From: Chamaecyparis obtusa
Taxonomy: Eukaryota > Streptophyta > Pinopsida > Cupressales > Cupressaceae
Assembly (NCBI GenBank): GCA_027943335.1
Contig: BSBK01002929.1
Span: forward strand, 186,001-250,000
DNA: 64,000 nucleotides
Reading direction: 5' to 3'
This document shows positions 1 through 11,809 of this stretch, piece after piece. The position numbers were made by a program, and so were the translations under genes. Positions within the stretch are counted from its first letter, which is position 1, and each line of letters begins with the position of its first letter. Under the pieces are notes generated by a model, which saw only the letters and a list, made by a program, of their open reading frames with translations, made no database searches and was not told the origin of the DNA.

Positions 1-336
1 GATGACTACATAGTGTCTAGGTTTCAAGAACTTGAATTACTAGATGAGCATAGACAAGAAGCATATGATCATCTCAAAGTATATCAGAAGAGAATGTCTA
101 GATGTTACAACAAGAGAGTCAGACATAGAGAATTTTAGGTTGGCGATCTAGTCTAGAGAGAGAATCCTAAAAATCAATCACATAGAGAATGCAAGGGGAA
201 GTTTGAACCCAACTGGCTAGGTACCTTTGTTGTCACTGCTACTTTTGGCTCTGGTGCCTATCAATTCTCAATGACTGAAGAAGAAAAACTCTGAGAACCA
301 ATCAACGTTCTACATCTGATGAAATTCTATGCCTAA
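1..336 (+). pseudogene. Integrase C-terminal end of T1 pol
   Basis: The frame opens at base 1 and ends at taa 334-336. It encodes the integrase tail seen in Ty3/gypsy elements: an ELELLDE helix, an RMSR segment, then the chromatin-side motif around GKFEPNWLG and a final PINVLHL stretch. It matches 39666-40001 of T2 nearly residue for residue. In-frame stops interrupt it, for example tag at 139-141 and tag at 154-156, where T2 has tag and Leu respectively. Integrase inserts the cDNA copy into the host genome in the nucleus; the catalytic core of this copy lies outside the window. It is dead. Confidence 0.85.
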
Positions 337-406
337 GGAATTCAATATTAAAAAATGTCCTAAAAAAAATCATAAAAATTTGAAAAAGTCCTAAAAAAAT
401 GATCTT

Positions 407-632
407 GGTGAAAACCTAGCAATAGGCACTTTTATGATTCACAAAAAAATTAAAAAATTTGAAAAATATCAAAAAAATAAAAAAGAGTCAAAAATAATTT
501 TTTTTTGAAAAGATGAAAAATACAAAAAAATGAGAAAATGAAAAAGTGTCTTGGTGAAAACCTAGAAACAGGCGCCTTGGTAGAAAAAATAGAATCTCTA
601 CCACGATGGTGAAAACCTAGCGAATGGGTGCC
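407..632 (+). repeat. Three copies of the GGTGAAAACC stem-loop (T1 3' UTR)
   Basis: Copies lie at 407-430, 553-576 and 608-632. Each starts with GGTG, then AAAA, then CCT, a 5-6 base loop, AGG or GGG, and a closing CACT, CGCC or TGCC. The outer GGTG can pair with the closing bases and CCT with AGG, leaving the AAAA as a bulge. T2 has the same three copies in the same order at 40076-40273. Confidence 0.7.
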
Positions 633-1520
633 ACTTGTTCAAAACACTCCATCTATTAGTGCAATCTTGGTCTTTCCCAGCTTTCAATCCTACTTTAGTT
701 TGTATATATCTCCTGGTTTGTCTATGCATTCCCATTTTCAATAAAGTTGGTCTATACACCAATCCACAAAAGTGTATGCATCCTATCAATGTTCAAACTT
801 GAGGGCAATCAATGTCATATCCTATAGTCCTCAGTATCTCATATGTGTCATATCCAGTCAAAGTCCTTTGCAGCTACGTCCGAGTTAGTCAGTTTGTCTC
901 CTCACCAGAAAGGATTTTGCATCTACAACAACACAAACAAACATCAAAACAAACTGAAAAACAATCTATGCTTCACATGCTTTTATCTTCTTTGTATGCT
1001 TACGGATTCACATTGAGATTTTTGCATATTGTGTCCTTTCGAGTTCTTCGATGATTTCCTTTATAGGATTTAGAGAGTGATGACTAGGGGCATAATCTTT
1101 TCTTTGTTTTCTGCTTTGAGTGAAAATCTAATAACTTTGGAAATTCTAGATTGAAATGGTGTCCTTCTATAAGAGCCTCCATCACGTGTTGGATGGCCAT
1201 GAGTACCTCAACCATTGATACTCGAATGCTTCAAGGAAGTTTGATCTAGCTATTGTCTTTTTGAGTGAATTCTTACTCCTACTATGAAATGCGATCTTAT
1301 CCAAGGATGTAAATGATAAAAGGTCACTGTAGATAATTCACAATGGATTTAGAATGATCTTTTAACTGCTTGATGTGTTTGTTTTGCAAGGCGTATTCAA
1401 TTCATCACAATGTTTGTGATCTGATGCTTATACCAATTGCTATATCAAAATGGACATGATATTCAGGTCATCCTGGTGTTTATGCCTTGGTTCTTATATC
1501 TAATCCAACATTCTAAAAAC

Positions 1521-1645
1521 AAAATCAATATTCATATGTCCATGGTTGTCTAGCTAGTGGGTGTTGTATTGACTTTGGCGCAAAAATCAATATTCATAGT
1601 TTCATAATTTCCTAACTAGTGGATGTTGTATTGATTTATCTGGTT
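1521..1645 (+). repeat. 62-bp tandem duplication in T1 3' UTR
   Basis: The word aaaatcaatattcat begins at 1521 and again at 1583. Both copies run on to a shared gtggNtgttgtattga stretch. The copies have diverged. The same pair is present in T2 near 41155 and 41218, so the duplication predates the split of the two copies. Confidence 0.6.
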
Positions 1646-2703
1646 ACCTAATAAAAATTCAATGATGAAAATGACCGACACATGATCAGTGACTAGGTCC
1701 TAGGTCTTAGGTTTGTATTTCATTTTGCACTTTGCATGATTGCATTTATCTCACAATTGTCGAAATTAGCTTGATGCTTAATGATTCTCCAAAACTACGC
1801 TAAACATATCATAAGGACTGAGTATTGCACAAAGGTCTTCTTAATAGATCACCAAGAAAGCACCCCTAGCTAATTGCGACGTTCTGAACCCATTTTCTAG
1901 ATCAAAATCAAAATCTGCGATCATTTATATTGTCAAAATAACGATTTCAAATTTTTGGACCCAGGATGAATGACTGCTTGCATAATCAAACTTTAATCTT
2001 CACAGAAATCCAAAATTCAACTTAACTGATTATCTTGCATCAAACTATCAAAATTTCAACTTGGTTAACCATGGTCAACTCATGGTCAAACCTAGTCAAA
2101 CTTGGTCTCCAGGACCTCCAAATGATGCATAACGCATTCTCAGACGTGTACAACCAATTCTCAAATCAATTAACATGCTTCTAAACCATTTAATGCTGAC
2201 TTTTCTTGTCAGATTTTGATTTTCATCCCAAAGGGGGCATGGTATTGCATATCAATCAAATTTATAAATCAAATCTTTCCTCAATAATCAAGACAACAAC
2301 CACATCTAGTTACTGATTCATCAAAAGTCCTCGTCGCTTAGGGCACATCGCTTGGGGCATATTAGCTTCATTGAGATCCATATCAATCTGGTATCCTAAT
2401 CAATCTTGTAAACTGTATCAGCTTTTCATAACCATCAGTTCATTAGTGTTATTTCCTCAGTTCTTCATAATTGAAGGGTTCAAATGTGATGCCATTTTGA
2501 TTCCTTTGGACAATCAAGTCTGAAATCAGGTCACTCACTTCTTCATAATCATAAAGTTTAGAATCAAGCATTTTGATACTTTTTCGTAATCACTAGTTCA
2601 TCGTTGCTATAATTGACATCATCACGATTCTTCATCAACCAGGACCTGAATTAGCTTTTCCAATCTTTCAATCAATTTCTATCTCAGAATCGGTTTATCT
2701 CTC

Positions 2704-2895
2704 AGAATCGATTTATCTTAGTGACCCTAATTTCACCTAGAATGAAGGAATCAAGTGCTAGGAAGAAGTGGAAAGTGGGAAGAAAAGCCAAATACATGCA
2801 AAGACCTGATCAAGGCACTTAACATGACCCCAAACCACTTACTCAGAGGGCTAAACACTCTTATGATGTAAGTGCTTCCATTTTAAGATGATACA
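2704..2895 (-). repeat. C 3' LTR (left copy)
   Basis: It matches 9024-9213 over its length, with a few substitutions and small indels; about 170 bp is near identical. On the minus strand it begins TGTATCATC. Its outer end is the stretch agaatcgatttatcttag, which is less well conserved with the right copy, so this end is uncertain by about 15 bases. A weak purine-rich stretch (minus strand) lies just inside at 2896-2912. Confidence 0.65.
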
Positions 2896-4167
2896 TTAAG
2901 CCTCCACTTTAGCAAGAGTATGGACTCGATGCAAACTCTTGGTAAAGGAGATCAAAATAAAAAGATAATCTTATCATAATCCAAGGGACAAAGAGAAACC
3001 TTAAGCCCCCATGGACTCAAGTCTTTGTCAACTCCTATATCACAATAAGAGAAACATCTCTAGAGAGAAAAAAAGGTGTGATTAGCTCACCCAATGAGAA
3101 CTTATGTCCCTTTGTGAACCACACAGGAAAATTGTGCAATTGGAAAGATGGAATTGAACTTCCTAGTGAATGTGGCTACTCACCAGTCAAGCCATCAGGA
3201 ATTTATCCTTAGGAATATTATATTCCATAAGAATAAAACCAAAAACACAAGAGATCCAATCTTAAGGACACCTCCGACCTTGAGGGATCACAATATATGT
3301 GTATTTGAAACTTGGAGGGATCAAGAGATCCTAAAATATAAATCCATGCTTTAAGGATTAGTTACTAATCCGAAAAGGGAAAAGAAGTATCTTGAAAAAT
3401 ATATGCGTATTGAAAAGTGCATGTGTGCAACAGGTGAGTAGAGTGTATGCCCCCATGTTAAAGTCATTGCTGACACTTTAACAGGAGCAATGGCTTTAAC
3501 GGAAACATAAACAACTCCACTGATTACGTTTCCACATCGAGATGCCCCCAGACAAAGACAAATCAAGGGAAATATCATAGAAACATACAGAAAACACAAA
3601 AGGGATCTGCCTACTATGAGGTTGGTATGATCATAAGATAATATATATATGATATTATTGCAAATGAATTGACATCATTCCCTAAAGGAAGTATAACTAA
3701 AATCACAAAGGAGGAAAGATCACATAAGATTTATGAAGGAGAATCTTTTCAAACCATGACCTGGAGACCAAAAAGAATTAGTGCTACCATATCTAGAATC
3801 CAAGCAGATTACACAAGGAAACATTTACGAACAATATCACAATTACAACATAACATTGAACAATGCATAGAAGAATAGAGATACATATAGAAGAATTTGA
3901 ACAATAATTTTGACTCCTTTATCACCTTGCAGCAACTGAGTAGCAAGGATCGTATAAAAGAATCTAACAACATTTTGCAAACACATTACAAGAGAAACAC
4001 AGTACAGCAGGCAAACACACAACAAAGCTACCATGAAGGACAAGCCAATCAAGCATGCCACCTACTTTCCCCATCTCGTTGTAATCATTTAAGGAAGGTG
4101 GGTAACTCACAAGAGGGACTATATCCAACATAATAAAAATGATAGCCAGTTCCAAACAAGGATCCTC
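2896..4167 (-). other. C 3' non-coding region
   Basis: This 1.3 kb lies between the end of the gag-protease frame and the 3' LTR of C. Where a pol gene would be expected there are only short frames with no recognisable motif on either strand. The purine-rich tract near 3010 and the gcccccatg words near 3006 and 3451 may be leftovers of older polypurine tracts. I see no gene. Confidence 0.5.
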
Positions 4168-7100
4168 TTAAGAATCACTATGTTTGACACTAGGTGTAAG
4201 AGTTAATTGTGATGAAAGCATATTAAGTAAATCAATGTCAATGTCAATAGTTTCATATTCATCATTAACATCATCAATATCATCGAGAGTATCTTCCTCA
4301 TCCAAATTAATCAAAATAGGATCTAAGATATGACTAGAATCATCATAATCATGCATGTGAACATCATTATTAGTAACAACATCTTTTAACACATTATGCA
4401 TAGGTTTATCCGAAGAAGGTAGAGATCTTTTAGTTTTAGCATGAGCATGATGCTTTTTATGATGTTCATTAGAAAATTTGTTACATTTTGATTTATTTGA
4501 AATAGGTTGAGAACTAGGAGGAACAATCATAGGATCCTTCACAGGTTCTTTAGGAAGATCAATAGGATTATTAACCATCGGAGAAACAATCACAGGATCT
4601 TTGATAGGTTCAGTAGAAGGAACTTGATTAATAGAACTAGAGGTCATAGTTAAAGGAGGTATCGAAGGTGTAGGTAAAAGACCATGATTATGATCCCTAG
4701 GAGGTAAACTTAATTCAATAATTTTATGATTTTTATAAGCTTGATATGATCGAAAAAGATTATCAGGTCGAGGAGGACATGAATTAGGTAATGAAGGCCA
4801 AAAGAAATCTAGAGCAGCACAATCTCTAGGCCTAGAAGGTTGATATAAACTATGATTAATCATCTTCACTTCTTCATCATGAATGAGCTTAAGACACTTA
4901 TGGATAGGTGAAGAAACAACATGCATGGCAGTCAGCCAAGGAAACCCTAGCTTAACTTGAAATTGATCAGAAGTAGGAACAACAACAAAGGTAGTGTTCA
5001 CAATCTTTCCACAAAGTTCAATCGGTATAGTAATAGAACCAAATGATGGATAAAGAAAACCATTGCAATTTTGAATCCACACATCTGATGTATCATAGAA
5101 GCCATGTTGTAAAATTTTCATAAAAAGATTTTCTTCAGTGATAACATTGACTAAGGATGTAGGATCAACAAGACAACCACGAGTAGGTATCTGAGCAGTC
5201 CTAGCAGCAATGTAAAGAGGACCATCAGGAGCTTTAATAATATCAGAGTCATCAAAGGTAATGAAAATTTCTTGAGGTTGTTTATGCTTAGATTGTTGTC
5301 GAAGTTTTGGTTGAGTTTTCATTTTAGGTTTAAGTTTTGGTCGAGGTTGAGATTGAACTTGAGATTGAATCTGAGGTTGAGGTTGAGGTTGAGGTTGAGG
5401 GTGAGGTGGAGATATAGACTAATCAACATGCTCCACTTGATTAACAACATGATTGAGATCATCCATCTTAGAATCATACACAATTTCCATAGCAAATGGT
5501 TGAGCAATGGTATTAGTATCATGCATAGGAAAAGGTTTCATATAGATTTGAAGGTTCTGATTAGGAGGAGAGATAGATTGATTCCCACTACTATCCAGAT
5601 TATCAACAGATAAAGCCTTAGAATCGATTAGATCTTGTACTTTATGTTTTAAGGAATAACATCTCTCAGTATCATGACCATTCGGACGATGATATTGACA
5701 AAAGGCATTTTGATCGAAAGATTTAGATGCAACTGTAGTAGGTAAAAGAGGTCGAATAGGAGGTAAAGTAATCATATTAGTAGCTAACAACCTATTCATA
5801 ATAGCATGTAAAGTTTTAGAAAGAGGATTAAACGTATGATTTAATTGAAAAGCAGTGGATGCAGAAGTGGCATTATGAGATGCAATAGCAACTTGATCAG
5901 CAACTGCATTTGCTTGTTTGTTTATCTTGACATAGTTGTTGAATTTTTTAAATTTGTTTGGATTAGGAGCAGCATCACTCTTATCAACTGGAATAGGAGC
6001 CATTGGAGTGTTACTCTCAAATCGACTCACTTGTAATTGATAATGATGAAGTGCTACACAAGGTTGTTGAAAAGAGGTAAATTCAGTAAGCAGAATCTTA
6101 TCTCTAATATCTTTTTGCAAATTTTAAATAAACATACATTGAATATCAATATCGGGAATAAGATAGGCAATCTGAGCATACAAATGCTTAAATCTACCAA
6201 TAAATTCAGTCAATTTTTCTTTAGCACTTTGTTTAAAATGCATTAAATTAGTCAAAGACACTTGCAGACCAATATTATTTTGAAATTGTTGAATAAAGGC
6301 ATTAGCAAGTTGTGGAAAGGAATCAATTGAATAAGAAGGCAAAGAACAATACCATTGTAAAGCTTTGTCATGGAAAGTTCTAGCAAACAGTTTGGCTAAA
6401 ATCCTATGGTCATGAGCATAATCACTACAAAGGATTTGGAATGTTTTAACATGATGAACAGGATCTCCTTTTCCATTATAATTCTCAAGATGAGGCATCT
6501 CACCTTGTTGAGGAACAAGAGTATGAATAATATCCTAGGACAAGGGGCTTCCCATGTCACATGTAGGAATACTAAACTTGTTTTGAGTTAAGGAAGAAAG
6601 TTTTTATTGTAAGGATGATACAGTTTCAGCCAAACTGATGATTGTTGAATCATTAGAGGAAATAGGAGTAGAAACATTAGACACACTAGGTAAAGTGTAA
6701 GAAGTTGTAGAAATAGAAGACACAACTGGAGGAACACTAGGAACTATAGTTGGAAGTGGATTGGAATAAGTGAAAGGAACATTATAATATGAAGGTTGTC
6801 ATGTAGGAAGGGACATAGGAGGAACACTCATAGGAACAGAGGGAACCGTCATAGTCACCAAAGGAGGAGTATAGATAGGAATACTAGGTAAAGGATTAGA
6901 AGGAGGTTCAACACTAGTGATAGGAGGAATCAACCTTAAATCTTGATCTTCCTGAGCTAAAGGTTTAACATTTGAATGCACAAGATGAGTAATACCATGC
7001 AAGAGATTAACACCCTGATCACTATCACGGAGAACCTTCTTAAGAGCCTCTATAGCTTGAATGGAATCTTAATTATGGTTTTCTTGCAGAAGCCAATTAC

Positions 7101-7344
7101 CCATTTTATCAAGTTCAGTGGAAAGTTTTTGGATTTGTTCAGGAGGAACTCTTATAGCATCATCATCATCATGATATGAGTGAGAAGAGTTTTGCTCCAT
7201 AGGAGGATTGGAATCATGAAGAATCAAGTTATCATTCAGGATCCTAAGGAAAGTAGAGGAAGATTTAGGATCAAAGGCACCCATGAGTCTACGACTTCTT
7301 CGAACCGGAATGTTATAAGTAGGACTAGTGGTAGTAAAGCTCAT
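4168..7344 (-). pseudogene. C gag-protease polyprotein
   Basis: One frame runs from ATG 7344 to TAA 4168-4170, about 1058 codons, with in-frame stops at 7069 (TAA), 6799 (TGA), two between 6499 and 6650, 6124 (TAA) and 5419 (TAG). An N-terminal region rich in Pro, Ser and Val leads to a retrotransposon gag domain (6498-6124, ALQWYCSLP and AFIQQFQNNIG). Next comes a Cys-His finger, CQYHRPNGHDTERC (C-H-H-C spacing usual in Tat gags), then a Pro-Gln repeat at about 5340-5412. A retropepsin-like fold follows, with the active-site region GCLVDPTS and a later LGFPWL motif. The usual D-S/T-G triad reads D-P-T, so catalysis is doubtful. Gag packages RNA in cytoplasmic particles and protease cleaves it. 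The gene is inactive. Confidence 0.8.
5338..5412 (-). repeat. Pro-Gln coding microsatellite in C
   Basis: The plus strand reads a run of ggttga hexamers between 5380 and 5402, flanked by imperfect copies. On the coding minus strand this gives alternating Pro and Gln, then Gln-Ser/Gln-Val repeats. It is a low-complexity spacer between the gag finger and the protease of C. Confidence 0.65.
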
Positions 7345-9023
7345 AAACCAATGTAATGCAAATGAGCTAAACTAAGAACACATAAAGCATGAAATCTAAT
7401 TAGCATGCAAGATCTAACACAAGGGAAAAATCTAATACTAACAAGATAAAAAGGATAGCACAATAAGGCATCCAATTCCAAAATAAGAATAGAGAGGAAT
7501 CTAACACCAAAAAGAGAAAGAGAGTAAGTTAGTCGGGTTCACCAAAATGAATAGGGGTAAAATGGATTCAACCCTATTCAAATGTATAGAGGGGGAAATA
7601 TGAGATCTATTCTCAAAACCCAAATTCCCCAAAGAAGAGATCCAATTTGATCAACCACAAGGTTAATACATAATTGAATCAATTTGTTGGTTAATATGGA
7701 AGAGAGAGAAAGCAAATCCAATATTTCCCTATGGAAGAGAATTATTATGTTATACTTGGAATTGAAATACAAATACTAACGTCAAATTAGAGAAAAATTG
7801 GAAAATGTTGAATTTTGATGTCTGTGTGTACTTTCAGGAAAATCTAAAACCTGTCCTGGACTGGAAATGCCGAGAAAGAGAAAACCCAGAAATCTTTCCT
7901 CAAGATGGCTCAGCTCAGGTTTGACGCTCATAAAATGTCAAATACCACATTCTTTATTTGAAGTCCAATTCGAATTCTATTCACAGATCCCAAAAGTTTG
8001 CTGAAAAAGGTATCCAAATTCACTCACAGATCTGAAATTCCACACCTGTACCTACAAGAAAATGGGGGTTTTTGTTGTATGGGGGGTTTGCCTTGGTCAA
8101 ACCCCAATTTAGGAATTAACCTTGAAATTGAATTGAAATGTATTGTGCATAAAAAAAGTAATTGGGACAAATCACCTCGCTTATGTTGAAGTCCTTGTAG
8201 AGGATTCAAATCCTCAAATCCACAAGTAGGAATGCTTCAATGGATGCAGGATGAATGTAGGATGTCTCTAATCAATGGCATTTGATCTTCAATGCCAATC
8301 TTGATTTGATCTTTGCATATGAGAAGGCTTGAAGGAATGGAGAAGGATGGATCATCAAAGGGGGCTCCAAAGAGATTGAATCCTTCAATAGCTAACAATG
8401 GATCTCCTTGATGGATGAATGCTTGAACACTTGAATGCTTGAAGACTTGCTGGAATGCTTGAATTCACTTGAGAGCTCTAGATGCTTGATTGCCAAACTT
8501 GATGAGATATGAAAGATGGATGTGAAAATGAGAGAGGAAGGACTCCTTTTATAGTGAACTAGGGCACAATCCTCTAGAGGGGCCACCTTGGAGAATTAAA
8601 TCCCAATTAGGTCCTAACCTTTAGAAAATATACCTAGATTAAATTAAATTAAAGGATTTACCATCCTGAAGCCCAAAATGATTAACTCAAAGGCGGGAAA
8701 CTAAATATCCCGAAGGCCGGAAGCCCAGAAATTCTAGAAATTGCAATTTGGAGAAAGGGGACAAAATCAAGGTTGGACCTGACCTAGTTAGGTTCGACCT
8801 CAACCCTGAGCTAGTCAGGTTCAACCTCGAATCTGACCCTGGTCCTGGATTGGCTCAGAACCAAGTCAGGAGGTCTTGGGGATGCCCAGAAACCTAAAAC
8901 TGATGTCAAAATAGGATAGAATGTTAGGGACAGCCATAAAATCCTATGATGGACATGATGAATTTGAGGACCTATTTCTGAATCCTACCTAGAAAATAGA
9001 GCCATAAAAGAGGAAAACTAAGG
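7345..9023 (-). other. C leader region
   Basis: This 1.7 kb lies between the 5' LTR of C and its gag start. I find no supported frame on either strand. Near 8765-8835 there are two diverged copies of a ~40-bp unit (words such as tagtNaggttcNacctc). There is no TGG-starting primer site directly after the LTR that I can match to a tRNA. Confidence 0.45.
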
Positions 9024-9213
9024 AGAATCCTTGGGATCCTAACCCTAATTTCACCTAGAATGAAGGAATCAAGTGCCAGAAAGAAGTGGAAAGCGGGGAG
9101 AAAAGCCAAATACACACAAAGACCTGATCAAGGTGCTTAACATGACCCCAAACCACTTACTCGGAGGGCTAAACGCTCTTATCATGGAAGTGCTTCCATT
9201 TTAAGATGATACA
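9024..9213 (-). repeat. C 5' LTR (right copy)
   Basis: Direct repeat of 2704-2895. Read on the minus strand it starts TGTATCATC at 9213, directly next to the right ctctc TSD at 9214-9218. At about 190 bp it is short for an LTR. No TATA box is obvious. Confidence 0.65.
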
Positions 9214-9280
9214 CTCTCAAATTAGTTTCAACATAAAAAATAGACTAATCTTTTAACCACTGCACTTTGCACAGTAATTC

Positions 9281-9294
9281 AAAGAGGGGAAAAA
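9281..9294 (+). other. T1 polypurine tract
   Basis: The purine run aaagaggggaaaaa lies directly before the 3' LTR start at 9295. The tract primes plus-strand DNA synthesis in reverse transcription. T2 has aaagaggggcaaaa at the matching place. Confidence 0.8.
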
Positions 9295-10521
9295 TGTAAT
9301 ACCCCAAAAATGGGCTATAGGTTCATTAACCTCTTACATCAAAAATTCAATCGAAATTGACATCAAAGTCTTAACCTAAGGCACATCTGCACATCATTTT
9401 ATCAAAAACCTAATTGATTATCTTAATTCTGCATCGGGGAATATTCCTTGGATATTCCTAATTTATCATAATTATCTTTAATTGAATATTATTTGGTGAT
9501 AAATGTCATTATTTATCCTAAAGTTGATTAATTGAATATGATGAATAATTAATTAATTAATTTAATTCTGCCACTTAATTATTTAATTATACTTAATTGC
9601 ATTTATTCCTAATTAATATTGTTTTTATTTTGACAATAAATCAAAATTCCTACAAACAATCAATTGAATATTTATTTAATTGATTTAAAATCAAAGTCAA
9701 ATTTAATGATTTAATTAGAATAAAGTTTGATTAAATAATTGATTATCCCATAAATCAGTTATTTTAATTCAAAAATTAGTTAAGTGGAAAATAAATCACT
9801 TTATTTATTAAATTAATTCATATTAAATCATGCACAATCAGAAAAATAGTTAACTTTAAATCAATTTTCAATTTCAATTTGTTAACTTTCTAAACTCAAC
9901 ATCTGATGATGAGTTGAAAAAGAGAACTAAACTCTATGTTGAGAAAAACTTCTTTTGCATGATTTTATGAGTTATTTATTCTTAATTTCTTGTTAACTAA
10001 AAAATCAACCTGAGTTTACCAAGAGTGATTTATGGTTTTTCTTATGCATCCTCAAGCCCTAAATTTCTATAAAATGAAGGCTTAGCTCTTCATAAACACA
10101 TCTCTCGAATTTGCATAATTACTCTGGTGAAATTGCATCTAAAGAATCAAGCTTTTGCAAATAGGCAACTTTGTGAGATCATTCATAGTGTTTCATATCA
10201 TTGTTAGATTAAATTTTCATATCATTTCAATTCAATTCTAGATTAGATTCATTTAGTTTTTCATCTTATTGCATCAAAAATAAAAAAGAATAGATTAATC
10301 TGCATTCATTCTACATTAATCTGTTAGCATTAAATCCTTCATTTAGGTGTTGCATTGTCACTGATCTCGGTCTAATTTGAGAATACCATACTCGCACCTA
10401 CTAGAAGGTAGTAAATCACCTAGTTAACTTAGTGTTTTTATTTGCAAATTTCAATTTTGCTAATCTCTAATGTTTTATTGAAGTGTTGTGTCCACAGCTA
10501 GGTACAATTTTCACACACACA
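9295..10521 (+). repeat. T1 3' LTR
   Basis: It starts TGTAATACCCCAAAAATGGG and ends in a CA run after ggtacaattttcac. The same sequence occurs at 28513-29752 and 42428-43677 (the two LTRs of T2). Length is about 1.23 kb. The right edge is blurred because the LTR's own terminal CA repeat continues for a few units into the flank. The internal part is very AT-rich with many ttaatta words. Confidence 0.88.
10068..10074 (+). promoter_or_regulatory. TATA box of T1 LTR
   Basis: The motif tataaaa follows ccctaaatttc and sits about 450 bases before the LTR end, the usual U3/R border position. It is conserved in both T2 LTRs (29266-29272 and 43191-43197). Confidence 0.6.
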
Positions 10522-10958
10522 CACACACAACCCACCTAAATTCCACATTTTCCCTTTTCTTGCCAAGATGTAGCCATTTGATGAAATCAAATCATGGTGG
10601 ATTGAAAATTTCAATCATAATAATTCATCCATTATGCTTCTGCCAGATTTCCCCAAAACATAGTTGGCCTCGAGAAAGGGCCTTGAAAACTCATCGAAAG
10701 ACTTCACAGGAAAATGACATCAGAGACAAACATTCAATCCCAACATGTGAGTACACTCACCAAAGGAGATTACTCAGAAATAGTTGAGCCAAAAGATATT
10801 AATTACCAAACACGGCCCTATGCAACACTGATTCTAGTCACGCTATTAATTTGCACAAATCACCTTCAAAAATGACTTTGCAAACACACCAACTGAAACT
10901 TTCATGAACTAGAAATTTGGGCACTGATTCACCTCCCCACAAGGAAAATGAATTCACA
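10522..10958 (+). repeat. Probable 3' remnant of the T3 5' LTR
   Basis: This assignment is an inference. The stretch ends in aattcaca, two bases before a primer-site-like sequence starting TGGCATGCC, as an LTR end should. Its left part would have been cut off by the T1 insertion. No second copy is visible in the window, so the call cannot be confirmed here. A short frame with several His codons at its start (CA repeat) has no recognisable motif. Confidence 0.35.
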
Positions 10959-10960
10959 AT

Positions 10961-10978
10961 TGGCATGCCTAGTAGATC
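10961..10978 (+). other. Candidate primer binding site of T3
   Basis: The sequence TGGCATGCCTAGTAGATC starts with TGG, complementary to the CCA end of a tRNA, two bases after an ACA that could end the LTR. It sits 830 bases before the gag start. The tRNA species is not assigned. Confidence 0.4.
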
Positions 10979-11809
10979 AAGTGGTGAATTACCATTAAAC
11001 ACCAAAGTCAGCTTGTTAGAAATATTCTGGATTTGAAACAATTTAACATGTAGAAATTGATTTTGGAATCGGCTTAGGAAAGTGACCAAATGGATTGGTC
11101 ATGGTCCATAAATTTTTAGGGTAAATCACTTCTAGGTCTACAATGCAGAACAACCTTCAATTATACTTGACCTTGAACTGGGTACAAATTAGGAGACTTC
11201 AAAGTAGGACATTTACAGATCTGGACTAGGCACATTCAGAGAAACTTAACAATCTGCAAATGAAATGGCACTGGAAAAGAGATCAAACGGGCTCAGGTGG
11301 GGCTAAAAATGGACATGGATACTCTCTCTCATGCCTATAGCATGATGCAACAACCCCCATGTAATGAACATCAATTGGACATAAAAGACAAGCCTCTGAA
11401 ATGGACAACTTAGTGAAATTATGGAAACAAAAAATGCAGATTTGAGGAGACACCTTCAAATAGCCACTTCCAAATCATGCCAGAGCTCAAATCTGAAACA
11501 TTAGACCCATTAAACATATCAAATGATAGGTAATGAACACCTTACCCAAGTGATTCCTCATAAAAAACAACAGGACGCTAAAGTCCATGCACTTCAAACT
11601 AGGGTTCTTTCATAATGATTTTCAGGACACTGATTCATACTTGGATAATTTTTTTTAAATTGGACTCAAAACATATTCAGGATTTTTTTGAGCTCCAACA
11701 GGCAGGAAGTAAGCATTATGTGCCAAAAATGCATCAAAACTAAGTTAATTTAGAAAGACAATCAGCTGAGCCAAGAAGGATCCACTTTCCATATCAACAA
11801 ATCACTGAT
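10979..11809 (+). other. T3 leader
   Basis: This 0.8 kb lies between the candidate primer site and the gag start. No supported frame or strong repeat is visible. It is purine-rich in places, with many short stops in all frames. Confidence 0.45.

Larger units (their letters stand above)
337..2703 (+). other. Long 3' UTR of T1
   Basis: No supported gene lies in this 2.4 kb. It corresponds to 40002-42413 of T2 throughout, so it is a conserved non-coding part of the family rather than random filler. It starts with an A-rich tract holding three copies of a GGTGAAAACC hairpin and continues with a 62-bp tandem duplication near 1521-1645 and loosely repeated TTCATAATCAT-like words between 2420 and 2620. 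Element C interrupts it after 2703; the last 80 bases of the UTR resume at 9214. Confidence 0.75.
2704..9213 (-). mobile_element. C: non-autonomous gag-protease LTR element with short LTRs
   Basis: A 6.5 kb insertion in the T1 3' UTR, recognised because T2 is continuous here. The flanks carry a ctctc TSD (2699-2703 and 9214-9218). A ~190-bp direct repeat lies at each end and a single minus-strand gag-protease frame lies between. There is no reverse transcriptase, RNase H or integrase, so it would depend on another element. The right repeat starts with TGTATC when read on the minus strand, but the opposite LTR end is not a canonical CA, and I cannot find a clear primer site. The gag resembles Tat gags. 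Confidence 0.75.
1..10521 (+). mobile_element. T1: Ty3/gypsy Tat-type LTR retrotransposon, 3' part
   Basis: This is the 3' portion of an element whose 5' part lies left of the window. In order it holds the integrase C-terminus, a long 3' UTR, a polypurine tract and a 3' LTR. It is the same family as T2: the integrase tail, the UTR and the LTR can be followed almost line by line in 39660-43677. Element C is inserted in its 3' UTR at 2704-9213. Its right end abuts the remains of the older element T3, so T1 probably inserted into the T3 5' LTR. The left TSD is outside the window and the exact right end is blurred by a CA repeat. Confidence 0.9.

Noticed and set aside
812..1054. 80-codon frame in T1 3' UTR
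   Set aside because: The matching region of T2 has no conserved frame and there is no motif.
2704..2720. Canonical CA terminus for the C LTR at tgaccc (2721)
   Set aside because: A TGACCC start would give a TG-CA LTR, but then no TSD matches; the ctctc pair supports a start at 2704. The point remains open.
5272..5613. Arg/Leu-rich plus-strand frame of 113 codons
   Set aside because: It is the complement of the Pro-Gln coding repeat of C gag-protease; low complexity, no start context.
10511..10530. CA dinucleotide microsatellite as an independent feature
   Set aside because: It is the natural end of the T1 LTR, slightly expanded; the same CA end occurs in T2.
10488..10787. 99-codon frame crossing the T1 LTR end
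   Set aside because: It runs over an element boundary and a CA repeat; not a gene.
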